A stretch of DNA of 64,000 nt from Nisaea sp. (GCF_034670185.1 NZ_JAXMNY010000002.1:310001-374000); one strand, 5' to 3'; positions 41,341 through 52,268 are shown, counted from the first letter of the stretch. Translations and numbers: made by a program. The notes: a model not told the origin generated them from the sequence alone.

Positions 41341-42369
41341 ATGACATCGATACTCATTGTCACGGATGCGTGGCTCCCGCAGGTCAACGGTGTCGTCCGG
41401 TCCCTGCAATGGACGGCACGGGAGCTTGAAAAGATGGGTGTCCGGGTCGAGTTTCTGTCACCCCAGGAATTCGTCACGGTCCCCTGCCCGACCTATCCCG
41501 ACATCCGGCTTTCCCTGACACATCGCCGGGCCGTTCAGCGGCGCATGGCCGCCTACGGGTGCGAGCATCTGCACATCGCGACCGAAGGCCCCCTCGGGCT
41601 GTTGGCGGCGTCGGCTGCGCGCCGCACCGGCACGCCCTATACAACCGGGTATCACACGCGCTTCCCGGAATATGTGGAGGCACGCTGGCCGCTTCCGGTT
41701 TCCTGGTTCTATGCCTGGTTTCGCAGATTCCACAATTTCGGGGCCGGCTGCATGGTCGCGACGGAAACGCTCAGACAGGACCTGGAGAGCCGGGGCTTCC
41801 GGAATCTGAAAATGTGGTCGCGTGGTGTGGATGCGGATCTGTTTCGCCCGACGGAAGCCTCCGTGCTGCCGCCGGATCTGCCGCGGCCGATCTTCATCAA
41901 TGTCGGACGCGTTTCGGTCGAGAAGAATATCAAGGCTTTCCTCGATCTGGATTTGCCCGGCTCGAAGGTCGTCGTTGGTGACGGCCCGCAACTGGCCAGC
42001 CTCCGGAAGGAATATCCGGAGGTCTATTTCACCGGCGCGAAATCAGGTGAGGATCTTGCCAGACATTTCGCCAGCGCCGATGCGTTCGTCTTTCCCTCGC
42101 TGACTGACACATTCGGGCTGGTAATCCTTGAAGCCCTGGCCTGCGGTGTTCCGGTTGCCGCCTATCCGGTGATGGGTCCCCGCGATGTCATCGGCGACAG
42201 CGGCACGGGTGTTCTCTCCGAAGACCTGCGTCAGGCCGCGCTGGATGCCCTGCAGATCCCGGCCGACCGTTGCCGCGCCTGGGCTCTCAAATACAGCTGG
42301 GCATCCTGCACGCAGCAATTTCTGGACAATGCCGTAGCCGCTCAAACATCACACGAGGCCGGGTTTTAG
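41341..42369 (+). CDS. Agt-like glycosyltransferase (GT4 family), diacylglycerol glycosylation
   Basis: The 342-residue GT-B protein starts ILIVTDAWLPQVNGVVRSLQWTA and has the acceptor-side YHTRFPEYVEARWPLP, NVGRVSVEKNI at the domain junction and the donor-binding DAFVFPSLTDTFGLVILEALACG. This matches GT4 enzymes such as the Agt/MgtA-like proteins paired with PlcP. Agt adds hexose or hexuronic acid to diacylglycerol to make phosphorus-free glycolipids. Sugar donor cannot be read from sequence. It is convergent with the radical SAM gene, 9 bp apart. Confidence 0.8.
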   Translation: MTSILIVTDAWLPQVNGVVRSLQWTARELEKMGVRVEFLSPQEFVTVPCPTYPDIRLSLTHRRAVQRRMAAYGCEHLHIATEGPLGLLAASAARRTGTPYTTGYHTRFPEYVEARWPLPVSWFYAWFRRFHNFGAGCMVATETLRQDLESRGFRNLKMWSRGVDADLFRPTEASVLPPDLPRPIFINVGRVSVEKNIKAFLDLDLPGSKVVVGDGPQLASLRKEYPEVYFTGAKSGEDLARHFASADAFVFPSLTDTFGLVILEALACGVPVAAYPVMGPRDVIGDSGTGVLSEDLRQAALDALQIPADRCRAWALKYSWASCTQQFLDNAVAAQTSHEAGF

Positions 42370-42378
42370 CCCGAGACC

Positions 42379-43914
42379 TCAACCGGCCAGCGCGACCGGT
42401 GCGGCTTTTGCCCGCGCATTCAGAAGTTCCTCCGTCAGCCCGCCTTCAGCGTCGGTGATCCTCAGAGGCTCAAAGCATTTTTCAAACTTCGACGGCAGCG
42501 GGACGAGTGGCTTGTATGCCGAGCGCAAGCCATCGCTCAGCGCGCAATAGGTCAGCGGCGGCTCTTTGCGCGATTGGCTCATCTGTCTGATGCTGCCCAG
42601 ATTGATTTTGCCGCCGAAGCGGTGCAACGGGCGGACCATCGCCAATGCGGTCTGGTCCCAGTCGAAATGCTTGCGCCAATGCCAGGCGTGCTTGGCCGCA
42701 TGCCGGGCCAAAGCGCGTTTACGGCCCTTGAACTGCATGAGATCGGCGACAAAGGGCACGACTTTCTCAAGCGGCTCCTTCGGCCATTCAACGACCTTTT
42801 GTCCATCCATGTCGCTGAGCAGGAGGTCTGGCATCAGGCGACCGGCGCTGGCCGCCTCGTCGAAATAGGGTGTGCCCAGAATGGGAATGGTCAGAGACAG
42901 CAAACCCGGCAGGGGAATGGTTGGATCATCCAGGACAGCGTTTAGCTGACTGTCCACGTCAGCGATCGTCTGCTGGGAAAAATCGGCGATCATTCCATAA
43001 TCGAAGAACATGCCGTTCTCGGCGCACAGTTTCGTCAATGCGCGCGGGTCCGACGTCATGCTCTGCTTCTTGTTGAAGGATTTCAGAACCTCGGGATCAA
43101 GGGATTCCACGCCGGAAAACACAGCCTTGCAGCCGTTCCTGGCCATCAGCTCGACATTCTCCGGGCGTTTGAAAAAGTCCCCGGTTACCAGAGCCCCCCA
43201 GCCGCGGAACTGACCTTGTCGCCAACGGTCCCCGATCAGCTCGACGCGCCGCTCGAAGCTCTGCCGGTTGTTGCCATAAAAATTATTGTCCAGGACCATG
43301 ACACCCAGCACGCGTTTCATGGCATCGAATTGGTGGGCGATGGATTGCTCCGAATGGGACACGTATTTTCGTTGCTCCCCGGTCAGGGAGCAGAACGAGC
43401 AGGCGAAATTGCAGTTCTTCGTCGTCTCCAGATAGCCGAGCCCCATCGAGGGCACGGCGAGATCGAACCGCGGCGCGCCGGTTTCAGAGACATGAGATCT
43501 GTCGAACACTTCTGCGATGACCTGTGACATCTCCTCAACGTCACCCTGGCAGGCATAGTCGAATGCCTCGGCGCAAAGACTGGGCAAGGCGCGGGCAATC
43601 GGACCGCCAATGACGGTGACGACGGCTGGATTGGCATTTCTGAAATAGGCTGAAAGCTGATGCGCCCGGTCGAAGGCCGCCGTCAGGCCGGTGAAGATGA
43701 CCAGGTCCGGCCAGTCGAACAACCGGGTATCCAGCAGCGCGCCGTGGAACACCTCGTCCCAGACACGCACATTGACGAGATCGGCGTTGAAGTAACCGGC
43801 CAGATAATACGGCGCCATCGCCCGTGGGATGAACCAGCGCGTCGGTGTCGAGGAGCGCCACGGATCGAAATAGGCATTGATGATCAGTACGTTCTGTTTT
43901 CTTTTCAAGCTCAT
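42379..43914 (-). CDS. B12-binding-type radical SAM protein, substrate unknown
   Basis: The frame starts at ATG 43914 or the upstream ATG 43953 (511 or 524 residues). Residues 1-150 form a Rossmann-like domain as in cobalamin-binding radical SAM enzymes (VTVIGGPIARALP). The radical SAM core follows with the [4Fe-4S] motif CNFACSFCSLTG, GVMVLDNNFYGN and CKAVFSGVESLDPEVLKSFNK. The cobalamin DxHxxG motif is not evident, so B12 may not be bound. The C-terminal 140 residues are unique. It converges on the PlcP-Agt pair and diverges from the cNMP-CPBP gene. Confidence 0.82.
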   Translation of the reverse strand: MSLKRKQNVLIINAYFDPWRSSTPTRWFIPRAMAPYYLAGYFNADLVNVRVWDEVFHGALLDTRLFDWPDLVIFTGLTAAFDRAHQLSAYFRNANPAVVTVIGGPIARALPSLCAEAFDYACQGDVEEMSQVIAEVFDRSHVSETGAPRFDLAVPSMGLGYLETTKNCNFACSFCSLTGEQRKYVSHSEQSIAHQFDAMKRVLGVMVLDNNFYGNNRQSFERRVELIGDRWRQGQFRGWGALVTGDFFKRPENVELMARNGCKAVFSGVESLDPEVLKSFNKKQSMTSDPRALTKLCAENGMFFDYGMIADFSQQTIADVDSQLNAVLDDPTIPLPGLLSLTIPILGTPYFDEAASAGRLMPDLLLSDMDGQKVVEWPKEPLEKVVPFVADLMQFKGRKRALARHAAKHAWHWRKHFDWDQTALAMVRPLHRFGGKINLGSIRQMSQSRKEPPLTYCALSDGLRSAYKPLVPLPSKFEKCFEPLRITDAEGGLTEELLNARAKAAPVALAG

Positions 43915-44063
43915 ACCCAAAAAATTAGACCGAAGCTCCAGAACCTCGATCATGGCAGCTTATTCAACTCTTGCGGTTTGGTCTGTGGCATTGTCCAGTT
44001 GACAATCGCCGTCACGATGAGCGGATATCCCTCCTCGCTTCACGAATTTGATCAAAGGTCTTC

Positions 44064-45173
44064 ATGGAAGACGCATCCCAGAACATTGCTCAAACCCTCG
44101 GCGCGCATCCTACTTTCGCGAAACTCAGCCCGGAAACCATCCAAGCGATAGCCTCCGTTTCAAAAATGACGGAAGCCTCGCCCGGCGAGCTGATTGTCCG
44201 GGAAGGTGATGAAAAAACGGATCTTTTCCTCTTCGTCTCGGGCTCGGCCAATGCTGTCAGGGAGTCCGGGGACGGAAGCTCTGTCGTGCTCAATGCGGTC
44301 ACTGCCGGGGATTGTATCGGCGAACTGGCGTTTCTGGATGGCGGCCGGCGATCCGCGTCCGTCAGGGCGGAGGTGCCCTGTGTGCTGATCATGATCCCGG
44401 CGGACGCGCTGCAAAACATCGCGAATGCACCCGCGGTCATAGGCGACCTCAAGGGCGCACTTGCTTCTGTCGTGGTCAGCCGTGCGCGCACGCTCAGTGA
44501 TGAAATGCTCGCCTCGCTCCGCAAGCAGCTGGAAATCAAGACGATCCAGAATCAGTTCGGCTACTTTCTGATCTTCACCATCGCGATCTACATGATCTCG
44601 ACGACGTTGTTCTATCTGGTTGCCGAAGATTACGTAAAGGACATCTACGATCCCGGCTTTTCCTGGCAGACCGTCGTCTTTCTGGCCATTCCCTGCCTGC
44701 TCATCATAAGAATGATGCGCATCCCGCTGGCTGATCTGGGCATCAGGCGGGAAGGATTGTGGCGATCGTTCCGCGAGACGATTGTCATCTGCGTTCTCAT
44801 CACCATTCCCGTGGCAATCTACCTTGTCTGGTTCAAACCGGAGGCGTCAGGAAACACGCCTGGCGCCAGCGTCGATACGTTTTTCCTCATTCAGTATTTT
44901 CTGCATACGGTCGTTCAGGAAGTCGGCTCGCGCGGTCTTCTTCAGGGGTTGTTCCAGAAATTTCTCGACGACACCAAAGGCCATCGGGCAGTTCTGCTGA
45001 CGAGCACGATTTTCGCATCCCTGCACCTGACATTCGGGGTCGATGCCGTCGTGATCACATTCTTTGCCAGCATCATTTTCGGCTACGTGTATTTGCGGCA
45101 GAAAAACCTGCTCGGCGTTACGCTTCTTCACTACTGGCTCGGCGTTCTGGCTGCGGTCGCGGTCGCCTTCTAG
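44064..45173 (+). CDS. Cyclic-nucleotide-binding domain fused to CPBP (CAAX-like) membrane protease
   Basis: Residues about 15-140 are a cNMP-binding beta barrel (ELIVREGDEKTDLFLFVSGSANAV, GDCIGELAFLDGGRRSASVRA, with GEL...RSAS matching the phosphate-binding cassette). Residues 160-369 contain about seven membrane helices with CPBP motifs: QEVGSRGLLQG (normally EExxxR), FASLHLTFG (FxxxH) and HYWLG. The first catalytic Glu of motif 1 is Gln here. It may be a ligand-gated membrane protease or a bacteriocin-immunity-like protein. Substrate and ligand are unknown. Confidence 0.82.
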   Translation: MEDASQNIAQTLGAHPTFAKLSPETIQAIASVSKMTEASPGELIVREGDEKTDLFLFVSGSANAVRESGDGSSVVLNAVTAGDCIGELAFLDGGRRSASVRAEVPCVLIMIPADALQNIANAPAVIGDLKGALASVVVSRARTLSDEMLASLRKQLEIKTIQNQFGYFLIFTIAIYMISTTLFYLVAEDYVKDIYDPGFSWQTVVFLAIPCLLIIRMMRIPLADLGIRREGLWRSFRETIVICVLITIPVAIYLVWFKPEASGNTPGASVDTFFLIQYFLHTVVQEVGSRGLLQGLFQKFLDDTKGHRAVLLTSTIFASLHLTFGVDAVVITFFASIIFGYVYLRQKNLLGVTLLHYWLGVLAAVAVAF

Positions 45174-45182
45174 GCGCGCGCC

Positions 45183-46502
45183 TTAGTCACGGATGAAGTG
45201 GATTCTGTCGAACCGCTTCCGCAGCTTCGCCACCTCCGGCGCCAGTGCCGATGGATCGTTCGCTTTGAGCGCCCGGACCACGTAGTCCGCGATCTCCGGC
45301 ACATCCTCAACCCCGACACCCCAGCGGACCAGTTCCGGCACGCCGATGCGCAGCCCGTTCATGTCTCCCTCGACCGGCGCGATAGGCAGGCCGATACCAC
45401 AGGCGAGGAAGCCGGCTTCATAGAGCCGCTTTGAAGCCGCCTGGCCGCCACCGAATGCCGCCGCCTCGACGGCGAACTGGTGCGAGCCGGTGAAACCGCG
45501 CCCGGCGCCATGAACAGGCATGCCGCCCTCGGCAAGCGCTGCGGCGAAGGCCTTGCTGACCTTGACCATCTCGGCCGCATAGGCGGCGCCGAATTCACGC
45601 CAGTCAAGCAGGGTGATCGCAAGTGCCGCTGATTTTCCGGCATCGAAATTCGCCGTCATGCCCGGAAAGGCGATGGCATCGAACTTCTCGGCCAGAGCAG
45701 CATCGTCGGTAACGATCAGCCCGCCGGCTGGACCGCCGAGACTTTTGTACGTGCTCATCGTCATGAAATGAGCGCCTTCTTTCAGCGGGTTCGGCCAGGC
45801 GCCGCCGGCGATCACGCCGCATTGATGCGCGGCATCGAACATCACCTTGGCTCCCACCGCGTCCGCAATCTCCCGCACACCGGCAACAGGATGGGGGAAG
45901 AGGTTGAGACTGCCGCCAACGGTGATCAGCTTCGGGCGCACCCGTTCGGCGAGGGCCTTGAGCCCGTCCAGATCAATGGTAAAATTATCCGGATCGATCG
46001 GCGCTTCGTGAATCTCGAGGCTATAGAGTCCGGCGCAACCGTCTTGCAAGTGGGTAACGTGACCGCCAATTGAGGCCGGCGGCGCGATGATGGCATCACC
46101 CGGTTTGCAGGTCGCCATGAAGCCGTAGAGATTGGCGATGGCGCCCGACGGCACCCGGATCTCAGCGAACCCGGCATCGAAGACTTCGGCTGCAAGCTCG
46201 GCGGCGATGACTTCGATCTCCTCGATCGCCTCAAGCCCCATTTCGTACTTGTCGCCGGGATAACCGAGCGACGGCCGGCTACCCAGCCCGGCCCCAAGAG
46301 CGGCTTCGGCCCGCGGGTTCATGACGTTGGTAGCAGGGTTCAGGTTGAAACAGTCGCGCTCGTGGATTTCCCTGTTGCGGGCGATCAGCCTGTCGATTCG
46401 CTCAGCAATGGCGCGCGCGCCTTCAGCGGCCGTCAGTTCCGCCAGCTTGCCGACCCGTGTTTCCGGGCCGTTCGGGACCCAGTTTCGCTTCCGAAGTCTC
46501 AC
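45183..46502 (-). CDS. Divergent serine hydroxymethyltransferase-fold PLP enzyme
   Basis: The start is GTG 46502, 6 bases after AGGAGG, giving 439 residues. The protein aligns along SHMT: GYPGDKY, VPSGAIANLYGFMA, PPASIGGHVTHLQDG, FDAAHQCGVIAGG and the PLP-lysine segment MSTYKSLGGPAGGLI. However, the canonical SENY motif is NPATN, so the catalytic Glu and Tyr are missing, and the His before the PLP Lys is Tyr. It is therefore unlikely to be ordinary GlyA. Possible roles are a tetrahydrofolate-independent aldolase or a transferase using another substrate. It stands alone. Confidence 0.85.
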   Translation of the reverse strand: MRLRKRNWVPNGPETRVGKLAELTAAEGARAIAERIDRLIARNREIHERDCFNLNPATNVMNPRAEAALGAGLGSRPSLGYPGDKYEMGLEAIEEIEVIAAELAAEVFDAGFAEIRVPSGAIANLYGFMATCKPGDAIIAPPASIGGHVTHLQDGCAGLYSLEIHEAPIDPDNFTIDLDGLKALAERVRPKLITVGGSLNLFPHPVAGVREIADAVGAKVMFDAAHQCGVIAGGAWPNPLKEGAHFMTMSTYKSLGGPAGGLIVTDDAALAEKFDAIAFPGMTANFDAGKSAALAITLLDWREFGAAYAAEMVKVSKAFAAALAEGGMPVHGAGRGFTGSHQFAVEAAAFGGGQAASKRLYEAGFLACGIGLPIAPVEGDMNGLRIGVPELVRWGVGVEDVPEIADYVVRALKANDPSALAPEVAKLRKRFDRIHFIRD

Positions 46503-46717
46503 GCGGCGCCTCCTTTGCTGCAACGCAGCGATCTTGGCATCTCGCCACCGAGCACGGCAATCGGATTTGCGGTCCAGCAATCAGGAAGCGCTCTGGTGAC
46601 GTGAACCCAGTAACGCCAAGTTGCATGCAGATCGCGTGAAACGTGCGTTACTCTGAGCACTCGTGTAAGGTGGAGTGAAAAGCAGGCCCGTGGACCGGCA
46701 TCCACAAGGAGCTATGC

Positions 46718-47833
46718 GTGAGGAAGCTTCTAAAAATTCTGGCACTGGCTTCGGTCATTTTTCCGGGAACCTTTGGCCCAGCGACGGTTTTGGCGCAGGG
46801 CGATCCACGATTCATCGAGCTGGATGCCTTTCTTGCCGCCCATCCGGACGAGCGCCGCAAATCGGACTCGTTCGAGCGACAGGTCCACAGGCTTGCAAGC
46901 CCCCTTGAGAAGCCAATAAAAACTCCGGTCACGATCCACATTATCTATCCGGGTCTGCAGCAGTCGGATTACTGGCGGCGCAGCGTGAAATCCTTCACCG
47001 CCCGCATGGACGAAATCGGCATCCCGCACAAAATCGCGACGCGGTTCACCAAGAGCGCGGAAGACCTTCGCCTGCAGGAACAGTCCATCGGGGAAGTGCT
47101 TCGGGAAAAGCCGGATTTCCTCATCTTCACGCTCGATGCCCTGAGACATAAAGGCATGATCTCCAGGGTTCTGGCTTCCGGTCATACGAAAGTCATCCTG
47201 CAGAACATCACCACACCACTGACCGATCTCGGCCCGCCACCGCCTCTGCTCTATGTCGGCTTCGATCACGGTGTCGGCTCAAGGCTGCTTGCGGACGAGC
47301 ACATCAAGCGGGCCGGTAAAGAAGCACGATACGCTATCTTCTACGGGCCCGTCGGCTATGTCAGCGAGATGCGCGGCGGAACTTTCAAACGATACATTTC
47401 CGCCAGGACTGATTACAAACTCGCCGCGGAATATTATGTCGGGTTCAACCGGGAGCGTGCCCGAGAGGCCGCCCTGGCGCTTTTCAGGGTGAACAAGGAT
47501 CTCGACTTCGTCTTCGCTGCATCGACGGACATCGCGCACGGAATTACAGACGCACTGAAAGAACTGGGTCTTCTTGGGACCATCAGGGTGAACGGCTGGG
47601 GTGGCGGCAGCAGCGAGCTGGCTGCAATCCGCAACCGCGAGATCGATTTTACGGTGATGCGGATGAATGACGACAATGGCGTCGCGATGGCCGAGGCGAT
47701 CCGGATGACTCTGGAAGATCGAATACAGGATATCCCTCAGATCTTCTCCGGCAGTTTCTCAATGGTGGATCAGACAACCTCGGACGAAGCGCTGGAGACA
47801 CTGGTCGACCAGGCGTTCCGGTACTCAAGGTAG
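46718..47833 (+). CDS. LuxP-like autoinducer-2 binding protein
   Basis: The start is GTG 46718, 6 bases after AAGGAG. The 371-residue protein has a Sec signal peptide (cleavage near VLAQG) and then follows Vibrio LuxP nearly end to end: YPGLQQSDYWRRSV, FLIFTLDALRHKG, VILQNITTPL, LYVGFDHGVGSRLLA, STDIAHGITDALKELG, VNGWGGGSSELAAI, VMRMNDDNGVAMAEAI and the ending AFRYS. The residues that contact AI-2 in V. harveyi LuxP are kept: Gln81, Ser83, Tyr85, Trp86, Asn163, Arg219, Thr270, Asp271, Trp294 and Arg315 here. It should bind borated AI-2 or a close relative in the periplasm and signal to the kinase encoded 8 bp downstream. Confidence 0.88.
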   Translation: MRKLLKILALASVIFPGTFGPATVLAQGDPRFIELDAFLAAHPDERRKSDSFERQVHRLASPLEKPIKTPVTIHIIYPGLQQSDYWRRSVKSFTARMDEIGIPHKIATRFTKSAEDLRLQEQSIGEVLREKPDFLIFTLDALRHKGMISRVLASGHTKVILQNITTPLTDLGPPPPLLYVGFDHGVGSRLLADEHIKRAGKEARYAIFYGPVGYVSEMRGGTFKRYISARTDYKLAAEYYVGFNRERAREAALALFRVNKDLDFVFAASTDIAHGITDALKELGLLGTIRVNGWGGGSSELAAIRNREIDFTVMRMNDDNGVAMAEAIRMTLEDRIQDIPQIFSGSFSMVDQTTSDEALETLVDQAFRYSR

Positions 47834-47841
47834 CGCCGATC

Positions 47842-50028
47842 TTGACGCGTCACGACTTCCGCTATTCGACGATCATCGCCGCGGCTTCTTTCGGGGCGAT
47901 GCTGGCTATTTCCGCCATCGTTGTCTGGCTTGGCTTTTGGTTCGCGAGCCAGACACTTGATGCTGAACTGGAGCGACGTCACCAGCATTACCACCGTTTC
48001 ACGGAACTCCACTTCCGAACCCAGCTCGGACATCTGGAGAATTTTCTCCGTGTTCTGTCCCACAATGGCGTGCTGGTGAGTCGGCTGAGAGAAGGAAATT
48101 ACAGCGCAGTCGAGGAACTTCTCGGCAACGCCTTCTTCGAGCTGGACAGCGGCGTGCTCGATATTCTTTTCGTGGATCCCGGCGGAAACGAACGGATCAT
48201 CGATGTCAGCTCAAGTCCTTATAACAGCGCCTCAATTGTCCGGGACGCCGCGGCATTTCCTCTGTCCGGAGGCCCGCGTTTAATAACGAGCCAAGCGGCT
48301 GACGGTACGATGATTGCCGCCTTTGTCAGTGGCCTGCAAATCATCGATCCGACAAGCCGGGCCGTCACAGGAAGACTATTCGGCGGTGTTATCCTGAATG
48401 ATAATTCGCGCGTCCTGCGCGATCTTCTGGACGACACGGACCTGAAAGCCGTCGCGCTGCTGGTTGACGGCAAGACGGTCTCTGGAATCTCGACCTATGA
48501 CGAGACCAGTGGGGCGAGGACCGATGGGGCTGAAAGCGGTATTGCCACAACTGGGACAAAAACCACCATATCTTTTTCGGTTACGGCTGATGGCCCGGGG
48601 ACAGTTATCGAAGCGGTCCGTGCAGCAAGTCCGATTGCAGACCTCCAGGCCACCTATCTCCGGCTGCTCCCCATCGTTATCGGTTTGATCATCGTTCTGG
48701 CCGCCATGCTCAGCGGGTTCATCAGGCTGGTGACCATGCGCTCGCTTTCCAAGCTGTCGCATTATGCCGACGCCGTCGCGGCCACGATCGAGGGCGGTAG
48801 CCATATCCCGCAATTCCAATCGGGTCCAATACGCGAATTCAACAGCCTCGGCGATACCATCGAACGGGTTTTCACTGCGTTCAGGGAAAGCGAATTTCGC
48901 GCGGAATCGGTCATCGATCGGGCACCGGCAGCGATTTTCGCCAAGGATCTGGACGGTCGTTACATCATCGCCAATGCCGAATTCCTGTCCGTATTCAATC
49001 TCCGCAAGGATCAAGTGATCGGAGGGTCTAACGAGGAGCTGTTTCCGGATGAATTCGTCCAGGAGATCAAGGCGTTCGAGACTTCGGCGGCGGAACGCGA
49101 AGACGGAACTGCGGTCGAACTCACCGCGCCGACGGCTCACGGAGAAAGGGCCTTCCTCGGTGTTATTTTCCCGCTTCGGGAGGATACCGGGGCTATCTAT
49201 GCCTATTGCACAATTCTCGCGGATATTACGGAACGCAAGAAGGCCGAGATCGGCCTCCGGCATGCCAAGGAAGAGGCGGAATTCGCCAACTCCGCAAAAA
49301 CCAGTTTTCTTGCCGGCGTGAGCCACGAACTCCGCACCCCCCTGAACGCGATCATCGGGTTTTCCGAGATGATCGTGAAAGAAGTGCTTGGGAAGATCGA
49401 AAACCGGAACTATGTCGAATATGCGGAGCATATCCAATCGAGCGGCACTCACCTCCTGAGCCTGATCGGCGACGTGCTTGATCTCTCGGTCATCGAGGCG
49501 CGCGGAGAAGCGGTGAGCGATGAACCCCTCAATATCGAACAATTAGGCGATGACTGTGTGCGAATGGTTGCCGACCAAGCAAGTTCCGCCGGTATCGACA
49601 TCATCACCGACATCAACCTGCAAGGCCGCGCTCTCAGGGCCGATGCGCGGCGTATACGGCAAATCCTCATCAATCTTCTGACCAACGCGGTGAAATTCAC
49701 GCCCCCAGGCGGGCGCATCGAACTATCCGGTCATCTGCAAGAAGATGGGCGCATCCGGCTGACAGTCACCGACACTGGCTTCGGCATGGACGAGGCCACC
49801 AAAGCTCATGCCTTCGAGCCGTTCATGCAGGGTAGTTCAAGCATGGTGCGTAAGGCTGAAGGAGCGGGCCTCGGGCTGGCTCTGGTCAAAAGGCTGACGG
49901 AACTGCACGACGCGAAACTGGACTGCATCAGCGCACCTGATGAAGGCACGACGATCTCGATCCTCTTCCCGGCAAATCGATCTGTCGCGGCTCCGCCATA
50001 CCAATCCGTTTTGGAAGTCGGGCAATGA
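47842..50028 (+). CDS. LuxQ-like sensor histidine kinase without receiver domain
   Basis: The start is TTG 47842, 8 bp after the luxP-like stop. The 728-residue protein has a membrane helix (10-34), a periplasmic domain of about 235 residues, a second helix (273-295) and a HAMP-like linker. Then come PAS (351-465), HisKA with His495 (FLAGVSHELRTPLNAIIGFS) and HATPase (NLLTNAVKFT, DTGFGMDE, GAGLGLAL). The periplasmic segment RLFGGVILNDNSRVLRDLL resembles the second PAS-like lobe of LuxQ (GYLYVGIVLDNN). Unlike Vibrio LuxQ it has an added cytosolic PAS and no C-terminal receiver, and no response regulator or LuxU is adjacent. Confidence 0.88.
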   Translation: MTRHDFRYSTIIAAASFGAMLAISAIVVWLGFWFASQTLDAELERRHQHYHRFTELHFRTQLGHLENFLRVLSHNGVLVSRLREGNYSAVEELLGNAFFELDSGVLDILFVDPGGNERIIDVSSSPYNSASIVRDAAAFPLSGGPRLITSQAADGTMIAAFVSGLQIIDPTSRAVTGRLFGGVILNDNSRVLRDLLDDTDLKAVALLVDGKTVSGISTYDETSGARTDGAESGIATTGTKTTISFSVTADGPGTVIEAVRAASPIADLQATYLRLLPIVIGLIIVLAAMLSGFIRLVTMRSLSKLSHYADAVAATIEGGSHIPQFQSGPIREFNSLGDTIERVFTAFRESEFRAESVIDRAPAAIFAKDLDGRYIIANAEFLSVFNLRKDQVIGGSNEELFPDEFVQEIKAFETSAAEREDGTAVELTAPTAHGERAFLGVIFPLREDTGAIYAYCTILADITERKKAEIGLRHAKEEAEFANSAKTSFLAGVSHELRTPLNAIIGFSEMIVKEVLGKIENRNYVEYAEHIQSSGTHLLSLIGDVLDLSVIEARGEAVSDEPLNIEQLGDDCVRMVADQASSAGIDIITDINLQGRALRADARRIRQILINLLTNAVKFTPPGGRIELSGHLQEDGRIRLTVTDTGFGMDEATKAHAFEPFMQGSSSMVRKAEGAGLGLALVKRLTELHDAKLDCISAPDEGTTISILFPANRSVAAPPYQSVLEVGQ

Positions 50029-50030
50029 AA

Positions 50031-50057
50031 AAGGCGGCGCCTTAACGGCACCGCCTT
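50031..50057. terminator. Bidirectional terminator between the LuxQ-like kinase and rpoD
   Basis: AAGGCGGCGCC (50031-50041) pairs with GGCACCGCCTT (50047-50057) around TTAAC, with one mismatch. On the minus strand the stem is followed by TTTTTC, a good U-run for rpoD. On the plus strand it begins 2 bases after the kinase stop and could also end that transcript. Confidence 0.75.
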
Positions 50058-50112
50058 CTCAAATAACCTTTGGGTCGTCCACCCGATAATATAGTCCAGC
50101 AAGGTCGGGAGT

Positions 50113-52209
<2,097 letters not shown>

Positions 52210-52268
52210 TCGTTCGTCGACCTCTCCAAATGCGCCATCGCCCCAACCGGGGGCGACCCGCCGTTATC

